A DNA stretch of 64,000 bases from Thermotogota bacterium ADurb.Bin062 (GTDB lineage Bacteria > Thermotogota > Thermotogae > MWEM01), in NCBI GenBank assembly GCA_002071085.1, contig MWEM01000002.1:36968-100967 (forward strand), in the 5' to 3' direction. A program made the translations under genes and the position numbers. The notes beneath the pieces were generated by a model. It saw nothing but the letters and a program-made list of their open reading frames with translations. It was not told the origin of the DNA and searched no databases. Within the stretch, counting starts at the first letter, position 1. Every line of letters begins with the position of its first letter. Shown here piece after piece: positions 26,795 to 36,219 of the stretch.

Positions 26795-28750
26795 TCATTC
26801 GAACAGTGAATGATCCGCCAGCTCTTTCACTTCTTTCTCGAAGACGTCGATGAAGGAGTCGAGCGTGATCGCGCCGAGGTCTTTCTCGTTTCGGGTTCGC
26901 AACGCGATCTTTTCCTCCTCCACCTCTTTGTCGCCTACCACCATCATATAGGGCACTTTATTCAGCTGTGCGTCGCGTATCTTATAGTTGATTTTTTTGG
27001 ATCGGCTATCCACTTGCGCGCGGATGCCTCTGTTCGCAAGCGTCTCTTTCACTCGTTGGCAATAATCATTGTGACGGTCGGCGATCGGCAAGACGGAGAC
27101 TTGGACCGGCGCCAGCCAGGAAGGGAATGCGCCCGCGTAATGTTCGATCAGGATACCCATAAACCGTTCGAGCGAGCCGAAGACGGTGCGATGGATCATC
27201 ACCGGTCGGTGTTCTTGGTTATCTTGACCGATGTAGGTCATATCGAAACGTTCCGGCATCTGGAAATCGAGTTGAACGGTCGCGCACTGCCAAGTTCTCC
27301 CAAGGCAGTCTTTGATGTGAAAATCGATCTTTGGCCCGTAGAACGCGCCGTCACCTTCGTTGATGCGGTAGTCCACTTGGGTCTCTACAAGGGCTTTTTT
27401 AAGCGACTCCGTTGCCAGCTCCCACAGTTCGTCCGACCCCATAGAGTTCTCCGGCCTTGTGCTGAGGTCGACCCGGTACTCGAAACCGAAGACCTTGTAC
27501 ATCCGGTCGATCAAATGAATGAGGTCCGTCGCCTCTCGAACGATATCATCTTCGGTCATAAAAATATGCGCGTCATCTTGGGTAAAGGACCGGACACGGA
27601 AAAGCCCGTGGAGAACGCCGCTTCTTTCGTAACGGTGCACCTTGCCAAATTCGGCCATCTTCCACGGTAGTTCTCGGTAAGAACGCGCCTGACTCTTGTA
27701 AATGATGATGTGCCCTGGGCAGTTCATCGGTTTCACCGCATAGGTTTGCTCGTCCTTCTCGATGAAGTACATATTCTCGCGATAGTGGTCCCAGTGCCCG
27801 GACTGTCGCCACAACTTTTCGTGCATCACCAAAGGGGTGATGACCTCGATGTACCCGGCTTCTTTGTGGAATTTTCGCCAAACCGTCTGTAATTCGGTTA
27901 AGGCAATGACGCCCTTTTCCAAGAAGAAGGGCATTCCTGCCGCTATTTCCGTATCGATGTGGAACAGCCCCAATTGCGGACCTAACCGCCGATGATCCCG
28001 TCGTTTGGACTCTTCCAAGAACTCGAGATAGTCCTTGAGGGCCTCATTGGTCGGAAATGCGGTTCCATAAATACGTTGAAGCATCTGGTTCTTTTCGTCT
28101 CCCCTCCAATAAGCGCCGGCAAGCGAAAGCAGCTTGAAGGGGCGGATTATTCCAGTAGAAGACAGATGTGGACCGCGGCATAGGTCGACGAAGTCGCCCT
28201 GCTCATAAAAAGAAATGGGTTCGCCTTCCGGCAGGTGTTCGATCAATTCCACCTTGTAAGGCTGGCCTTTCTCTCGCATTAAGGCGATGGCTTCTTCTTT
28301 CGGTAAAGTGAAGTGGCGAATCGGATAATTCTCTTTGATGATCCGCTCCATCTCTTTTTCGATCTTCGGCAGGTCCTCTTCTTGAACCGCTCCATTATCT
28401 ATGAGAATGTCGTAATAGAAACCGTTTTCGATCGTTGGGCCTATGCCCAAGACCACATTCTTTACCCCATAGATGTGAGTCACCGCTTGGGCTAAGATGT
28501 GGCTCATCGTGTGACGATACACGCTCTGCGCCTCAGTAGTATCGCGATGCACCCATTCGATCTCATATTCGCCGCTGCCCATCTCGCCTACCGTGCGAGT
28601 GAGATCGGTAGTCCCGTTTTTGGTTTTCACAGCGACCCATTCTTTCCAACGGTCTTTTTTTTCGGACTTCAAAATTTCCAGAAATGTCTGCTCGGGTGTG
28701 ACATCGATCTTGACTCTTTCTGGGTTCACGATAAGGCCCATAGCGCTCAT
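26795..28750 (-). CDS. thrS: Threonyl-tRNA synthetase
   Basis: 651 aa from ATG at 28750 with GAGGAGG 6-7 bases upstream. Domains in order are: a TGS-like N-terminus (~1-65); the editing domain with HTMSHILAQAV and DLCRGPHL, whose HxxxH and Cys/His residues are kept; the class II core with motif 2 FRVRSFTQDDAHIF and motif 3 HRTVFGSLERFMGILIEH; and a C-terminal anticodon domain (~550-651). It charges tRNA-Thr and edits Ser-tRNA-Thr. A stable hairpin sits right upstream of its ribosome site. Transcription probably starts from TGC-TACAAT at 28799. Confidence 0.95.
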   Translation of the reverse strand: MSAMGLIVNPERVKIDVTPEQTFLEILKSEKKDRWKEWVAVKTKNGTTDLTRTVGEMGSGEYEIEWVHRDTTEAQSVYRHTMSHILAQAVTHIYGVKNVVLGIGPTIENGFYYDILIDNGAVQEEDLPKIEKEMERIIKENYPIRHFTLPKEEAIALMREKGQPYKVELIEHLPEGEPISFYEQGDFVDLCRGPHLSSTGIIRPFKLLSLAGAYWRGDEKNQMLQRIYGTAFPTNEALKDYLEFLEESKRRDHRRLGPQLGLFHIDTEIAAGMPFFLEKGVIALTELQTVWRKFHKEAGYIEVITPLVMHEKLWRQSGHWDHYRENMYFIEKDEQTYAVKPMNCPGHIIIYKSQARSYRELPWKMAEFGKVHRYERSGVLHGLFRVRSFTQDDAHIFMTEDDIVREATDLIHLIDRMYKVFGFEYRVDLSTRPENSMGSDELWELATESLKKALVETQVDYRINEGDGAFYGPKIDFHIKDCLGRTWQCATVQLDFQMPERFDMTYIGQDNQEHRPVMIHRTVFGSLERFMGILIEHYAGAFPSWLAPVQVSVLPIADRHNDYCQRVKETLANRGIRAQVDSRSKKINYKIRDAQLNKVPYMMVVGDKEVEEEKIALRTRNEKDLGAITLDSFIDVFEKEVKELADHSLFE

Positions 28751-28765
28751 AAAACACCTCCTCAA

Positions 28766-28786
28766 GACTCCTTTACTAAGGGAGTC
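28766..28786 (-). promoter_or_regulatory. Hairpin just upstream of the thrS ribosome-binding site
   Basis: GACTCC (6 bases) and GGAGTC form a perfect stem with a 9-base loop, ending 5 bases before GAGGAGG. E. coli ThrRS represses its own mRNA by binding leader hairpins near the ribosome site; this could act similarly. The sequence is not a T-box. Confidence 0.35.
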
Positions 28787-28798
28787 GAAATTTCACAT

Positions 28799-28807
28799 AT
28801 TGTAGCA
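28799..28807 (-). promoter_or_regulatory. Extended -10 promoter for thrS
   Basis: Minus-strand TGC-TACAAT (TACAAT 28799-28804), about 50 bases before the thrS ATG. It places the leader hairpin at 28766-28786 inside the transcript. Confidence 0.5.
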
Positions 28808-28878
28808 CACTCTCCCGCTTTTAGGAAAACCCGCGGCTCTTATGGAAAAATACCGTAAACCCAGTCGCGAGGTGCTCG

Positions 28879-29550
28879 TTGGCGGAAAAAGCGAAACCGG
28901 CGAAGAAAAAGAATGGCAAACTCATCTTTCTGACCCTGACTGTCATCCTGACGGTTGGGTTGCTGGTATTGATTTTCGGGTATATCGATTTCGAATTTAA
29001 AAAAATCGGAGAAGCTGGTTTTTCCCCGCTAAGCGATTGGCGTAGTTATTTAGCGTTTTTAATGTCCAAGGTCCCGATCGTGAAAAACTACGTGAAATAT
29101 GAGCCCAGGAAGATCGTTAAACCGTCGGTATTCTACACCGAGATCTACGAATCCTATATAGAGAAGATCGAAACGGATCGACAAGAGTTGGAGAATCGCG
29201 CCGAAGAACTGGATAAAAAAGACAAAAGGTTAAAGCAGTTGGAAGCCGAAATCAACACGCGTACCCAGGAACTAGACCTCAAAGAGGAACGACTGCTGAC
29301 CGAAACGAATAATTGGGAGGACCAACAAAAACGGTACAGGCAGTTGGCCGAATGGTACGAAAACGGAGAAACGGCGAAAATCGCCTTAGCGTTGAGCTCC
29401 GACCGTATTTCTATCGAAGAGATCGTTAGCGGATTGAGGTTCGTCGAGCCCGGAATAGCCTCGGAAATCGTCGGAGCCTTAGCGAACCTAAATCCGGATA
29501 AAGCGGCGCAAATACTGGCCTATCTTGCAGGAAAGGAGGTGATAAGATGA
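28879..29550 (+). CDS. MotE/FlbB-type flagellar protein
   Basis: 223 aa. A lysine-rich N-terminus and a single membrane helix (LIFLTLTVILTVGLLVLIFG, residues ~14-33) are followed by a long coiled coil (~95-155). The C-terminal MgtE_N-like domain is AEWYENGETAKIALALS through LANLNPDKAAQILAYL. This matches MotE (COG3334), a periplasmic chaperone or partner of the MotC stator component found just before fliK in other flagellar operons. The start is TTG with GAGG at 6 bases. It overlaps fliK by 4 bases and heads the flagellar operon. A separate promoter is not clear in the 128 bases shared with divergent thrS. Confidence 0.75.
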   Translation: MAEKAKPAKKKNGKLIFLTLTVILTVGLLVLIFGYIDFEFKKIGEAGFSPLSDWRSYLAFLMSKVPIVKNYVKYEPRKIVKPSVFYTEIYESYIEKIETDRQELENRAEELDKKDKRLKQLEAEINTRTQELDLKEERLLTETNNWEDQQKRYRQLAEWYENGETAKIALALSSDRISIEEIVSGLRFVEPGIASEIVGALANLNPDKAAQILAYLAGKEVIR

Positions 29551-32003
29551 ACAGGATCGATCAAAGCCTTACGGATCAACTCTTCTCCACGAAGGCATCA
29601 TCGCGGCTAACGGATGCGGAGAACTCCGTAAAATCCGAATACGCCACGAGCCTCTTTTCTCAAAAGGAGAGCGGTTCGCGCGAGAACACCTTCACCAGCG
29701 CGTTCAATCAGGAAAGGCGCGCCGTGCGTTCCTCGGCTTCCGAAGAGCCGAAGGAAGACCGGCAGACGAACTCGGCGGAAAAGGAAAAGACCGGAGCGGT
29801 CGTCACAAGAAAAAAAACGCGTAAGCCAAACTCTTCCAAGACCTCATCAGGTGTGGAACTCGATGGCGAAAGCGATTGGGCTCCTCTATCAGAGGAAGAT
29901 TCGGAACCAGATCAAGCGAAAAAGGCACGAGAAGGCGGCCTTGACCCGATGTGGCTCGCGCTGGTCAACAGCGAGGCGCTTACTATGGTAGAGCCTTTGG
30001 CCGAGGGCGGCGCTTTTCAACTCGAGAGACTTCTTTGGAACGAATCAGGAGAAAAAGCGCGGGCTCAAGCGCTCGGTCTTTCGGTTTGGATCCAACTCAG
30101 CGAGGGTAAATCCGTGAGTGTAACGACAGTAGACACGCAGCCTCTATCGACAGAGCTTATCCAAGCCGCACCCCAAATCGCGGAGGGGGGAGAAGGAGAG
30201 AGGGCATCCACCTTGGGTGACCAGCTCGCCCTGGATACCTTGGACCCCTTGGCCCCCTCGGTCTTAGGTAAGGTGGAAACTGCGGATCCGTCAGTCATCG
30301 CGAACGTCGGAGACCCTCACGAAAAACCTCTAAAAATCGAAGAGCCGAAGACTACCCCATCGAATCCCCAGCCAGACCCTGGGCCATCGCTAGAGGGGTC
30401 GCTTCACGGGAAAACCGTAGCGAGCGATACGGCCGATACTCTCCAATCGGTGTGGAACGGCGGGAAGGACCCGCTTCCGGAGACGACAGAACTTGCCGAC
30501 AGCCCTCAAAATCTAAAGAACACGCCAGATCGGCGCGTAGTGGACGGGTCGAAGCTTGGAGATGCCGAACTTGCTTTAACCAAAGGAGCGTATGTTATCC
30601 GCGAAGCAGGGCTCGACGATCCGAAACCCGAGGGATCGACGAGACCGTTAGAATCGGAAGCGACCGTCAATACGGGATCGAAAATTACGGCAGCGCTTGC
30701 AGAGACACTGCGAGAAGCGCAAAACGCGACGAACACGACGCTACCAGTTCAAGAGGAAGTCGCCGGATCCAGCGTAACGAAAGCGTTCAACCCAACCGAA
30801 CGTTCCACGGTAGCGGTGCAAACCCAAAAACCCGTGAATAATCCACCTCTCCGCGCGGCGAAAGACATAAACACCAACGAAAAGGGACCGAGCCTTTTAC
30901 CGGAGAAGATGGGCTACCCCGCCAACGCGAATTCGAAAGAGGAGGAAGGCCAAAGACAGCCGGGCGTTAGTGAAAGCTCCGGCGCTCTGCGAAAAACCGC
31001 GAAATACGTTCCGAACCCGAATCTCTCGAACCCGGCGGTGAAACAGTCAAATACGCCCACACTTTGGGATCGCTACCAGGAGATATTTTTCGAGAAAGAC
31101 ATTCAAAAGGTCCGGCTCGACTCGTTCACGGTGAAGGTCTTTCAAAAACCCCCATCGCCAACGGAGGTTTCGTTTGACAGCGCGAAGCCGTTGGAACGCC
31201 GTGAGGGCCAACAGGTGACGAGCGGTTTGAAAAGCGTCGAGAACCCCGTCTTTCGGATGCCCACTCCGATTAAAGCGAGCGCTTATCAGGACATCGGGGC
31301 CGTACGGGGGCAGGATATCCAAGCCACGCTTTCGGGTATCGAAGAGATGAAGGCGAGCAGGTCGCTCGCGTGGGAAGGGTCTGAAACGTCCCAATTAAAA
31401 GTGCCCCAACAAACTGACGATTCCACAAAAACCCTCGGCCTCGCACAAGTCCCTGCGAAATATAATGGCTCGAAAGAAGATCAAGGGGATTCTCAGGCGA
31501 TGCATCAACAATCCGACGGCACATGGAGAGCCCAAGGGTGGGGAAGCAAGGAGGTTTCCTTAACGAAAGACTGGGAGGCGAACTTGCGTGAAATCGCCCA
31601 ACGGATCAAGGATCTGGCCTCGATATCGTCATCGCGGATGCGAACGGTGGAATCGGCCGTGATCCGCCTGAATCCACCCGAATTGGGGCGGATGGTCGTA
31701 GAGGTCGTAAAAGAAGGGAATTCCGTCGTCGTCCTTCTGAAAGTGGAAACGCAAGAGGCAAAGGAGATGCTGGAAAAGAACGCGCACTTGTTGACTCAAA
31801 GGCTGGCGCAGTCCGGGTTTGAAGCCCAGAAGGTGCAAGTGATGATGGAAAAGTACGAAGAGCAAGGTCAAGGGCGACAGGATGCGCAACAGGAAAGGGG
31901 TTCCGAGCAAGACCAATCTAGGAAGGAACAAGAAACCCCAAAAGAGAATGATACTGAGGAGCCCGTTTACCAATCCTTCGCCGAACTCTTGGCGGGCGTT
32001 TAG
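29547..32003 (+). CDS. fliK: Flagellar hook-length control protein FliK
   Basis: 818 aa. Residues ~1-670 are low-complexity and rich in Ser, Thr, Glu, Pro and Lys, as expected for the extended ruler part. The C-terminal Flg_hook domain (~680-770) has the family core AVIRLNPPELGRMVVEV followed by VVVLLKVETQEAKEML. FliK measures the hook-basal body and switches export specificity. At 818 aa it is about twice the size of enterobacterial FliK, which may imply a long hook (inference). It starts in the end of motE and is followed by flgD. Confidence 0.9.
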   Translation: MNRIDQSLTDQLFSTKASSRLTDAENSVKSEYATSLFSQKESGSRENTFTSAFNQERRAVRSSASEEPKEDRQTNSAEKEKTGAVVTRKKTRKPNSSKTSSGVELDGESDWAPLSEEDSEPDQAKKAREGGLDPMWLALVNSEALTMVEPLAEGGAFQLERLLWNESGEKARAQALGLSVWIQLSEGKSVSVTTVDTQPLSTELIQAAPQIAEGGEGERASTLGDQLALDTLDPLAPSVLGKVETADPSVIANVGDPHEKPLKIEEPKTTPSNPQPDPGPSLEGSLHGKTVASDTADTLQSVWNGGKDPLPETTELADSPQNLKNTPDRRVVDGSKLGDAELALTKGAYVIREAGLDDPKPEGSTRPLESEATVNTGSKITAALAETLREAQNATNTTLPVQEEVAGSSVTKAFNPTERSTVAVQTQKPVNNPPLRAAKDINTNEKGPSLLPEKMGYPANANSKEEEGQRQPGVSESSGALRKTAKYVPNPNLSNPAVKQSNTPTLWDRYQEIFFEKDIQKVRLDSFTVKVFQKPPSPTEVSFDSAKPLERREGQQVTSGLKSVENPVFRMPTPIKASAYQDIGAVRGQDIQATLSGIEEMKASRSLAWEGSETSQLKVPQQTDDSTKTLGLAQVPAKYNGSKEDQGDSQAMHQQSDGTWRAQGWGSKEVSLTKDWEANLREIAQRIKDLASISSSRMRTVESAVIRLNPPELGRMVVEVVKEGNSVVVLLKVETQEAKEMLEKNAHLLTQRLAQSGFEAQKVQVMMEKYEEQGQGRQDAQQERGSEQDQSRKEQETPKENDTEEPVYQSFAELLAGV

Positions 32004-32026
32004 TTTAGACCACGGAGGTGAAATCT

Positions 32027-32728
32027 ATGTGGATGGATTCGATCAACAACACCAAAGGCATTTCTAATACCGGCGACCCAACGAAAAAGGCGAGCGGTTT
32101 GGGCGCGATGGGCAAAGACGTTTTCCTTCGCTTGTTGATCACGGAGCTGCAGAATCAGAACCCGCTCGAACCGATGAGCAACCAGGATTTCGTCAACCAA
32201 ATGGTTCAGTTTCAGAATATGGAGCAGATGTCCAATATGAGCCAGTCCTTACAGGACTATCTTGGGACCTTGAACGCGACGACGAAGATGCAAGCTGCAT
32301 CTATCGTTGGAAAGTACGTCGTCATCGAAGGAAATGAGGTGTCTTTGTCGAAAGGGTTGGCTGATCCCATCTTGTATTCGATGGAGAAGGACGGCAAAGT
32401 GATGATCAAGATCAAAAATGAAGATGGTCAAGTGGTCAGAACGGAAAACCTTGGATACAAAGAGATCGGCTTACAGAACTACCGCTGGGATGGCAAAAAC
32501 GATTACGGAGCGGTGTTGCCCGACGGCACTTACACGTACCAGCTTTCCACGATCGACGAGAACGGAAAACAAACGGAGTTCGGCGGCGTTATCGGCGGAA
32601 TCGTTCAAGCCGTGCAATATGCGGATAACGAGATCTACGTGATCCTCAACGGGGAAAAGTACAACTACAAAAAGATCATCGAGGTATCCGCCACGATTCC
32701 CCAGGAAGGAACAACAGAAGAAGCGTAA
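32027..32728 (+). CDS. flgD: Flagellar hook scaffold protein FlgD
   Basis: About 233 aa. The N-terminal signature LGAMGKDVFLRLLITELQNQNPLEPM with QMVQFQNMEQM is typical of FlgD. The C-terminal half holds FlgD's Ig/TUDOR-like domains, including YRWDGKNDYGAVLPDGTYTY. FlgD caps the growing hook and is needed for FlgE polymerisation. GGAGGTG is 6 bases before ATG 32027; the GTG at 32018 overlaps the ribosome site and is less likely. Confidence 0.92.
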   Translation: MWMDSINNTKGISNTGDPTKKASGLGAMGKDVFLRLLITELQNQNPLEPMSNQDFVNQMVQFQNMEQMSNMSQSLQDYLGTLNATTKMQAASIVGKYVVIEGNEVSLSKGLADPILYSMEKDGKVMIKIKNEDGQVVRTENLGYKEIGLQNYRWDGKNDYGAVLPDGTYTYQLSTIDENGKQTEFGGVIGGIVQAVQYADNEIYVILNGEKYNYKKIIEVSATIPQEGTTEEA

Positions 32729-32810
32729 CGAGAGGAGGTGTGAAGGAAGGACGGGTCCCGTGCATATATGCTCGAGTTAATTACGAAACGGGCTTAGGCT
32801 TCCGATCGAA

Positions 32811-33242
32811 ATGGCAGAAGATTTAAAGAATCAACTCAACATCAACAACCAACGTTCGACACCCCTTTACAATACGCGTTTAGGAAAAAGCCAGTTAAAA
32901 CACGGCGAAGTAACGGAAGGCAGTTTTGCGGATGTGTTGCAAAGCGTGCGCCAAGAAGAGGCCCCCCTGGGCGTGAAGATCTCTTCACACGCGCAAAAAC
33001 GGATACAGAGCCGAGAGATCAAAGTGGACGAAGCGACTCTGAAAACCCTGGATCAAGTACTGGCCCTCGGGGCGGAGAAAGGGTCGCGCAGCACCCTCGT
33101 GATGGCGAAAAACCAGGCCTTCATACTCAGCATCAAAGACCGGACCCTGGTGACCGCCCTCAAGAGAGAAGAAATGGATCGATACTATTTCACCAACATC
33201 GATAGCGTATTCGTAAGCCCAGAAGAAAAAGAAACACTATAG
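32811..33242 (+). CDS. Flagellar operon protein, TIGR02530 type
   Basis: 143 aa. The conserved patch GVKISSHAQKRIQSREIKVDE (residues ~55-75) followed by LALGAEKGSRSTLVMAKNQAFILSIKDRTLVTAL matches the TIGR02530 'putative flagellar operon protein', found between flgD and flgE in many bacteria; its role is not defined. The ATG at 32811 lacks a clear ribosome site, while a strong GAGGAGG at 32732-32738 has no long frame behind it. Confidence 0.8.
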   Translation: MAEDLKNQLNINNQRSTPLYNTRLGKSQLKHGEVTEGSFADVLQSVRQEEAPLGVKISSHAQKRIQSREIKVDEATLKTLDQVLALGAEKGSRSTLVMAKNQAFILSIKDRTLVTALKREEMDRYYFTNIDSVFVSPEEKETL

Positions 33243-33322
33243 AGGCTGGTCCTCGATAGAGGGAGCCTCGGAGCGGGGACGGTTCGAACCGCTCCAACAC
33301 AAAAATCGAGGAGGTAGATATT

Positions 33323-35896
33323 ATGATGCGCTCCCTGTTCAGTGGAATCTCAGGTCTTAAGGGATTCCAGGGTTCGATGGACGTCATCGGAAACAACATA
33401 TCGAACGTCAACACCGTAGGATTCAAAGCCTCCCGCACGACCTTCCAATCGATGCTTCTGCAAACGATGATCGGAGCGAAGGCGCCCGACGAAGGCGGGC
33501 GAGGCGGCGTCAACAGTTTACAGATCGGATTAGGCGCGCAGATCGCCAGTGTGGACAAGATGATGACCCAAGGCAGCTTCCAGAATACCGGAAGCAAAAC
33601 GGACTTGTCCATTTCGGGCGACGGTTTTTTCGTGCTGTCCGATGGCATACAGAAGTTTTACTCGAGGGCCGGGAATCTATCGTTGGATGAGAAGGGGAAT
33701 TTCGTACAACCGACGACAGGGCTGAAATTGCAGGGGTGGATCGCGTCGATCGACGCGAAGACGGGAAAACGGTATATCGACACCGATAAACCCGTGGCAG
33801 ACCTGTTCGTCACAGCCGGTATGACGATGGCGGCGAAAGCGACCGTGAATATGGACATCGCGGGGAACTTGAGCGCGCAGACCGGTATCGAGCCGGTGAC
33901 GATCACGGTGCAAAACCCAAACGATACCACGAAAACCTATAAAGTGCGGTTCACCTTCGAAAAGGTCCCGCCCTTCAACACCGACCGGCTGTTCTCAGGC
34001 ACCTCGATTACCTACACCTGGAAAGCCGAAATCGTCGATTGGAACGCATCCTCTCCAAACGAAATCCCGGAGTTAGACTCCACGATCGGTCGCATTGAGC
34101 TGGATCAGTTCGGTCAGATCGTAAAGTTCGAAAAATACGCGACCAACGCACTCTTCGGAATGATTGACACGTCAACGGGAGGGTTGACTTTCGATTCGAG
34201 CATTATTGACGGCGATAGCGTGAGAACCTGGTTTAATTATTCACCTTCTGGTTCTGCAGCTATTACTTTAGCAGTACGAGATTTGTTCGATCCGGATCAA
34301 GACAAGGTGCCGAATAAAATCCTCACGGGTGCATCTTTGAAGTTAAAAGCTTCACTTACTGCCACTGTCACGACCGGTGAGTACCTATTTACTCCTCCGC
34401 CAACAAGCGCGGGACAGACGACTTCTATCCGCTTACACGAGTCGGTTTCGCCCGCAACGGGCGACAAGTTGACGGTATCGTACTTCACCCAAGAAGACCT
34501 TGCCGCCACATCTTCGAAAACGCAGTACCGTATCACTGGCCCGATCGTGGATATCGTAGGGGCTAATGACATTACTGAAGTCGATATGGTCGTCCGTCTT
34601 TCTGATGGCGCCGGCAATTTCTCCACAGCAGTTCTGACTGCTGGAACACAATACACGTATGATGCCAATACTGGGACAGTGACGATTATCGACACGTCAG
34701 CATTGAGCGGCTCGAGCAAAATTCGCATTGAGTACAAAACGCAAGAATCCTTCATAGGAGACGGGACCCGGACAGAATTTCAACTTTCAAAACGGATGAT
34801 AAATAAACCGCCCAGTCTGACTGCAATACTCACCGCAGACGCCTATCTCGACTTAAATTTCGTTCTGAAAGAGGAATACGGGCGCATGGAGTTCCGAAAG
34901 AATTACCCCACAACAGGCTTTTTTGAGAACTACACGATCAAATACGCCGATCCGAGCAACCCGACGGACTTCGATGTCGTGAACGTCAAAGTCAGCAACG
35001 CGACGAAGGCCTCCGTGTCCATACCGAAGACGGGGAAAATCAAATTCTTTGATAAGAACGACACCCAGAACTATGCGTTGGGGAGCTACATCGCGCCGAA
35101 ATATACAACGACCGTACAGGTCTATGACTCTTTAGGGAAGGCCTACAATCTGAGTATCGAGTTTCAAAAGATCTCCACGAACAAATGGGCGTGGCGGGCG
35201 ATTGAAGAGTCGGGGATGGTGGTTTCCTTCGTAGACGACAAAGAACGCGTTTACACGCCGAATCCGGTCGACGCCACCTCGATCGTCGGCGGAATCGTCG
35301 AGTTCGACTCCGGCGGTACGGTGAGCGCCTTCAAAGCCATCCGGCAAAATGGACAGATCGTGGAAGACGTGAGCATCACGAGGATCAAGTTCGACCCGGG
35401 AGTCTTCGTAGACGACGGGGCGGCTCCCCCTCCCGAAGAGGGAGCGACGGCTGTCACGGTGCAGATTGACTTTTCCGAGCTCGTCCAGTTCGCGGGCGCC
35501 TTTTCCGCGGCCGTCTCCGAACAAGATGGGAACGCTATGGGCGTGATGCAGAACTTCGCGATCAACGTCAGCGGACAGGTGATCGGCACCTTTTCCAACG
35601 GGAAAAGCGAGGCCTTGGGTCAGATCGCTCTCGCGATCTTCAATAACCCGGGCGGTCTTCAAGACCTGGGGAACACCCTGTTCACGGTCACGCCGAACAG
35701 CGGTGTCCCGATGATCGGAATCGCCGATGTGGGCGGTCGCGGGACGATCAGCCCGGGGGTTTTGGAGATGTCGAACACCGACCTCTCCGAAGAGTTCACC
35801 GGGATGGTCATCGTCCAGCGCGCCTTCCAAGCCAACGCCCGAACGATCACGACTTCGGACGAAATCCTTCAGGAGCTCGTCAACCTGAAACGGTAA
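33323..35896 (+). CDS. flgE: Flagellar hook protein FlgE with large inserted domains
   Basis: 857 aa, about twice E. coli FlgE. The N-terminal rod/hook motif (MRSLFSGISGLKGFQGSMDVIGNNISNVNT) and the C-terminal FTGMVIVQRAFQANARTITTSDEILQELVNLKR are intact. The surface-exposed middle is enlarged. Residues ~300-520 contain a degenerate repeat of about 84 aa (YFTQEDLAATSSKTQYRI near 387 and YKTQESFIGDGTRTEFQL near 471). The DNA for that part (about 34200-34860) looks more A/T-rich than the rest. GAGGAGG lies 8 bases before tandem ATGs. It is the last gene of the flagellar operon, followed by a terminator. Confidence 0.93.
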   Translation: MMRSLFSGISGLKGFQGSMDVIGNNISNVNTVGFKASRTTFQSMLLQTMIGAKAPDEGGRGGVNSLQIGLGAQIASVDKMMTQGSFQNTGSKTDLSISGDGFFVLSDGIQKFYSRAGNLSLDEKGNFVQPTTGLKLQGWIASIDAKTGKRYIDTDKPVADLFVTAGMTMAAKATVNMDIAGNLSAQTGIEPVTITVQNPNDTTKTYKVRFTFEKVPPFNTDRLFSGTSITYTWKAEIVDWNASSPNEIPELDSTIGRIELDQFGQIVKFEKYATNALFGMIDTSTGGLTFDSSIIDGDSVRTWFNYSPSGSAAITLAVRDLFDPDQDKVPNKILTGASLKLKASLTATVTTGEYLFTPPPTSAGQTTSIRLHESVSPATGDKLTVSYFTQEDLAATSSKTQYRITGPIVDIVGANDITEVDMVVRLSDGAGNFSTAVLTAGTQYTYDANTGTVTIIDTSALSGSSKIRIEYKTQESFIGDGTRTEFQLSKRMINKPPSLTAILTADAYLDLNFVLKEEYGRMEFRKNYPTTGFFENYTIKYADPSNPTDFDVVNVKVSNATKASVSIPKTGKIKFFDKNDTQNYALGSYIAPKYTTTVQVYDSLGKAYNLSIEFQKISTNKWAWRAIEESGMVVSFVDDKERVYTPNPVDATSIVGGIVEFDSGGTVSAFKAIRQNGQIVEDVSITRIKFDPGVFVDDGAAPPPEEGATAVTVQIDFSELVQFAGAFSAAVSEQDGNAMGVMQNFAINVSGQVIGTFSNGKSEALGQIALAIFNNPGGLQDLGNTLFTVTPNSGVPMIGIADVGGRGTISPGVLEMSNTDLSEEFTGMVIVQRAFQANARTITTSDEILQELVNLKR

Positions 35897-35924
35897 GGAC
35901 GCTTACTCGTCCTTGTTAAGGAAT

Positions 35925-35952
35925 AAAAAAGGGCGGTGTATCCGCCCTTTTT
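35925..35952. terminator. Bidirectional intrinsic terminator after flgE
   Basis: GGGCGG-TGTAT-CCGCCC with an A-run before and T-run after. It serves flgE on the plus strand and the 59-aa protein gene on the minus strand. A weaker hairpin (GGACG/CGTCC, 35897-35912) sits just before. Confidence 0.8.
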
Positions 35953-35957
35953 CATTC

Positions 35958-36137
35958 TCACTTATCTCGGCCGGAACCGAAAACCACGGCCGTCTTTTTG
36001 GGGCTCCAGTCCGGTAACGGGCCTCGGCTTCCTTCCCGCGCCCTTCTGTTTAAACTCTGAGACTCGACTACCCAAGCGCATACGAATAAAAACGCGCAAA
36101 ACGCCAAAATCACGAGGAAGTTCTTTAGCTTTTGCAT
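35958..36137 (-). CDS. Small single-pass membrane protein (59 aa)
   Basis: 59 aa from ATG at 36137 with AGGGGGG just upstream. Residues ~5-22 (KNFLVILAFCAFLFVCAWVV) form one hydrophobic helix; the remaining ~37 residues are basic and hydrophilic (NRRAREGSRGPLPDW...). No family recognised. A promoter (TTGCGC, 18 bases, TATAAT) lies directly upstream, and intrinsic terminators flank the unit on both sides, so it appears to be its own transcript. Convergent with flgE. Confidence 0.5.
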   Translation of the reverse strand: MQKLKNFLVILAFCAFLFVCAWVVESQSLNRRAREGSRGPLPDWSPKKTAVVFGSGRDK

Positions 36138-36165
36138 ACCCCCTAACCCCCAAATGAGCAGGAAC

Positions 36166-36195
36166 GGTTTCATTATACTGAAATCTCTATAGTAA
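36166..36195 (-). promoter_or_regulatory. Predicted promoter for the 59-aa membrane protein
   Basis: Minus-strand TTGCGC about 18 bases before TATAAT, about 35 bases before the ATG at 36137. Confidence 0.45.
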
Positions 36196-36219
36196 GCGCA
36201 AGAAAAGCCGAAAAACATT

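Noticed and set aside
26810..27670. 286-codon plus-strand frame opposite thrS
   Set aside because: A shadow of the synthetase coding frame; sequence is low-complexity His/Arg-rich without family likeness.
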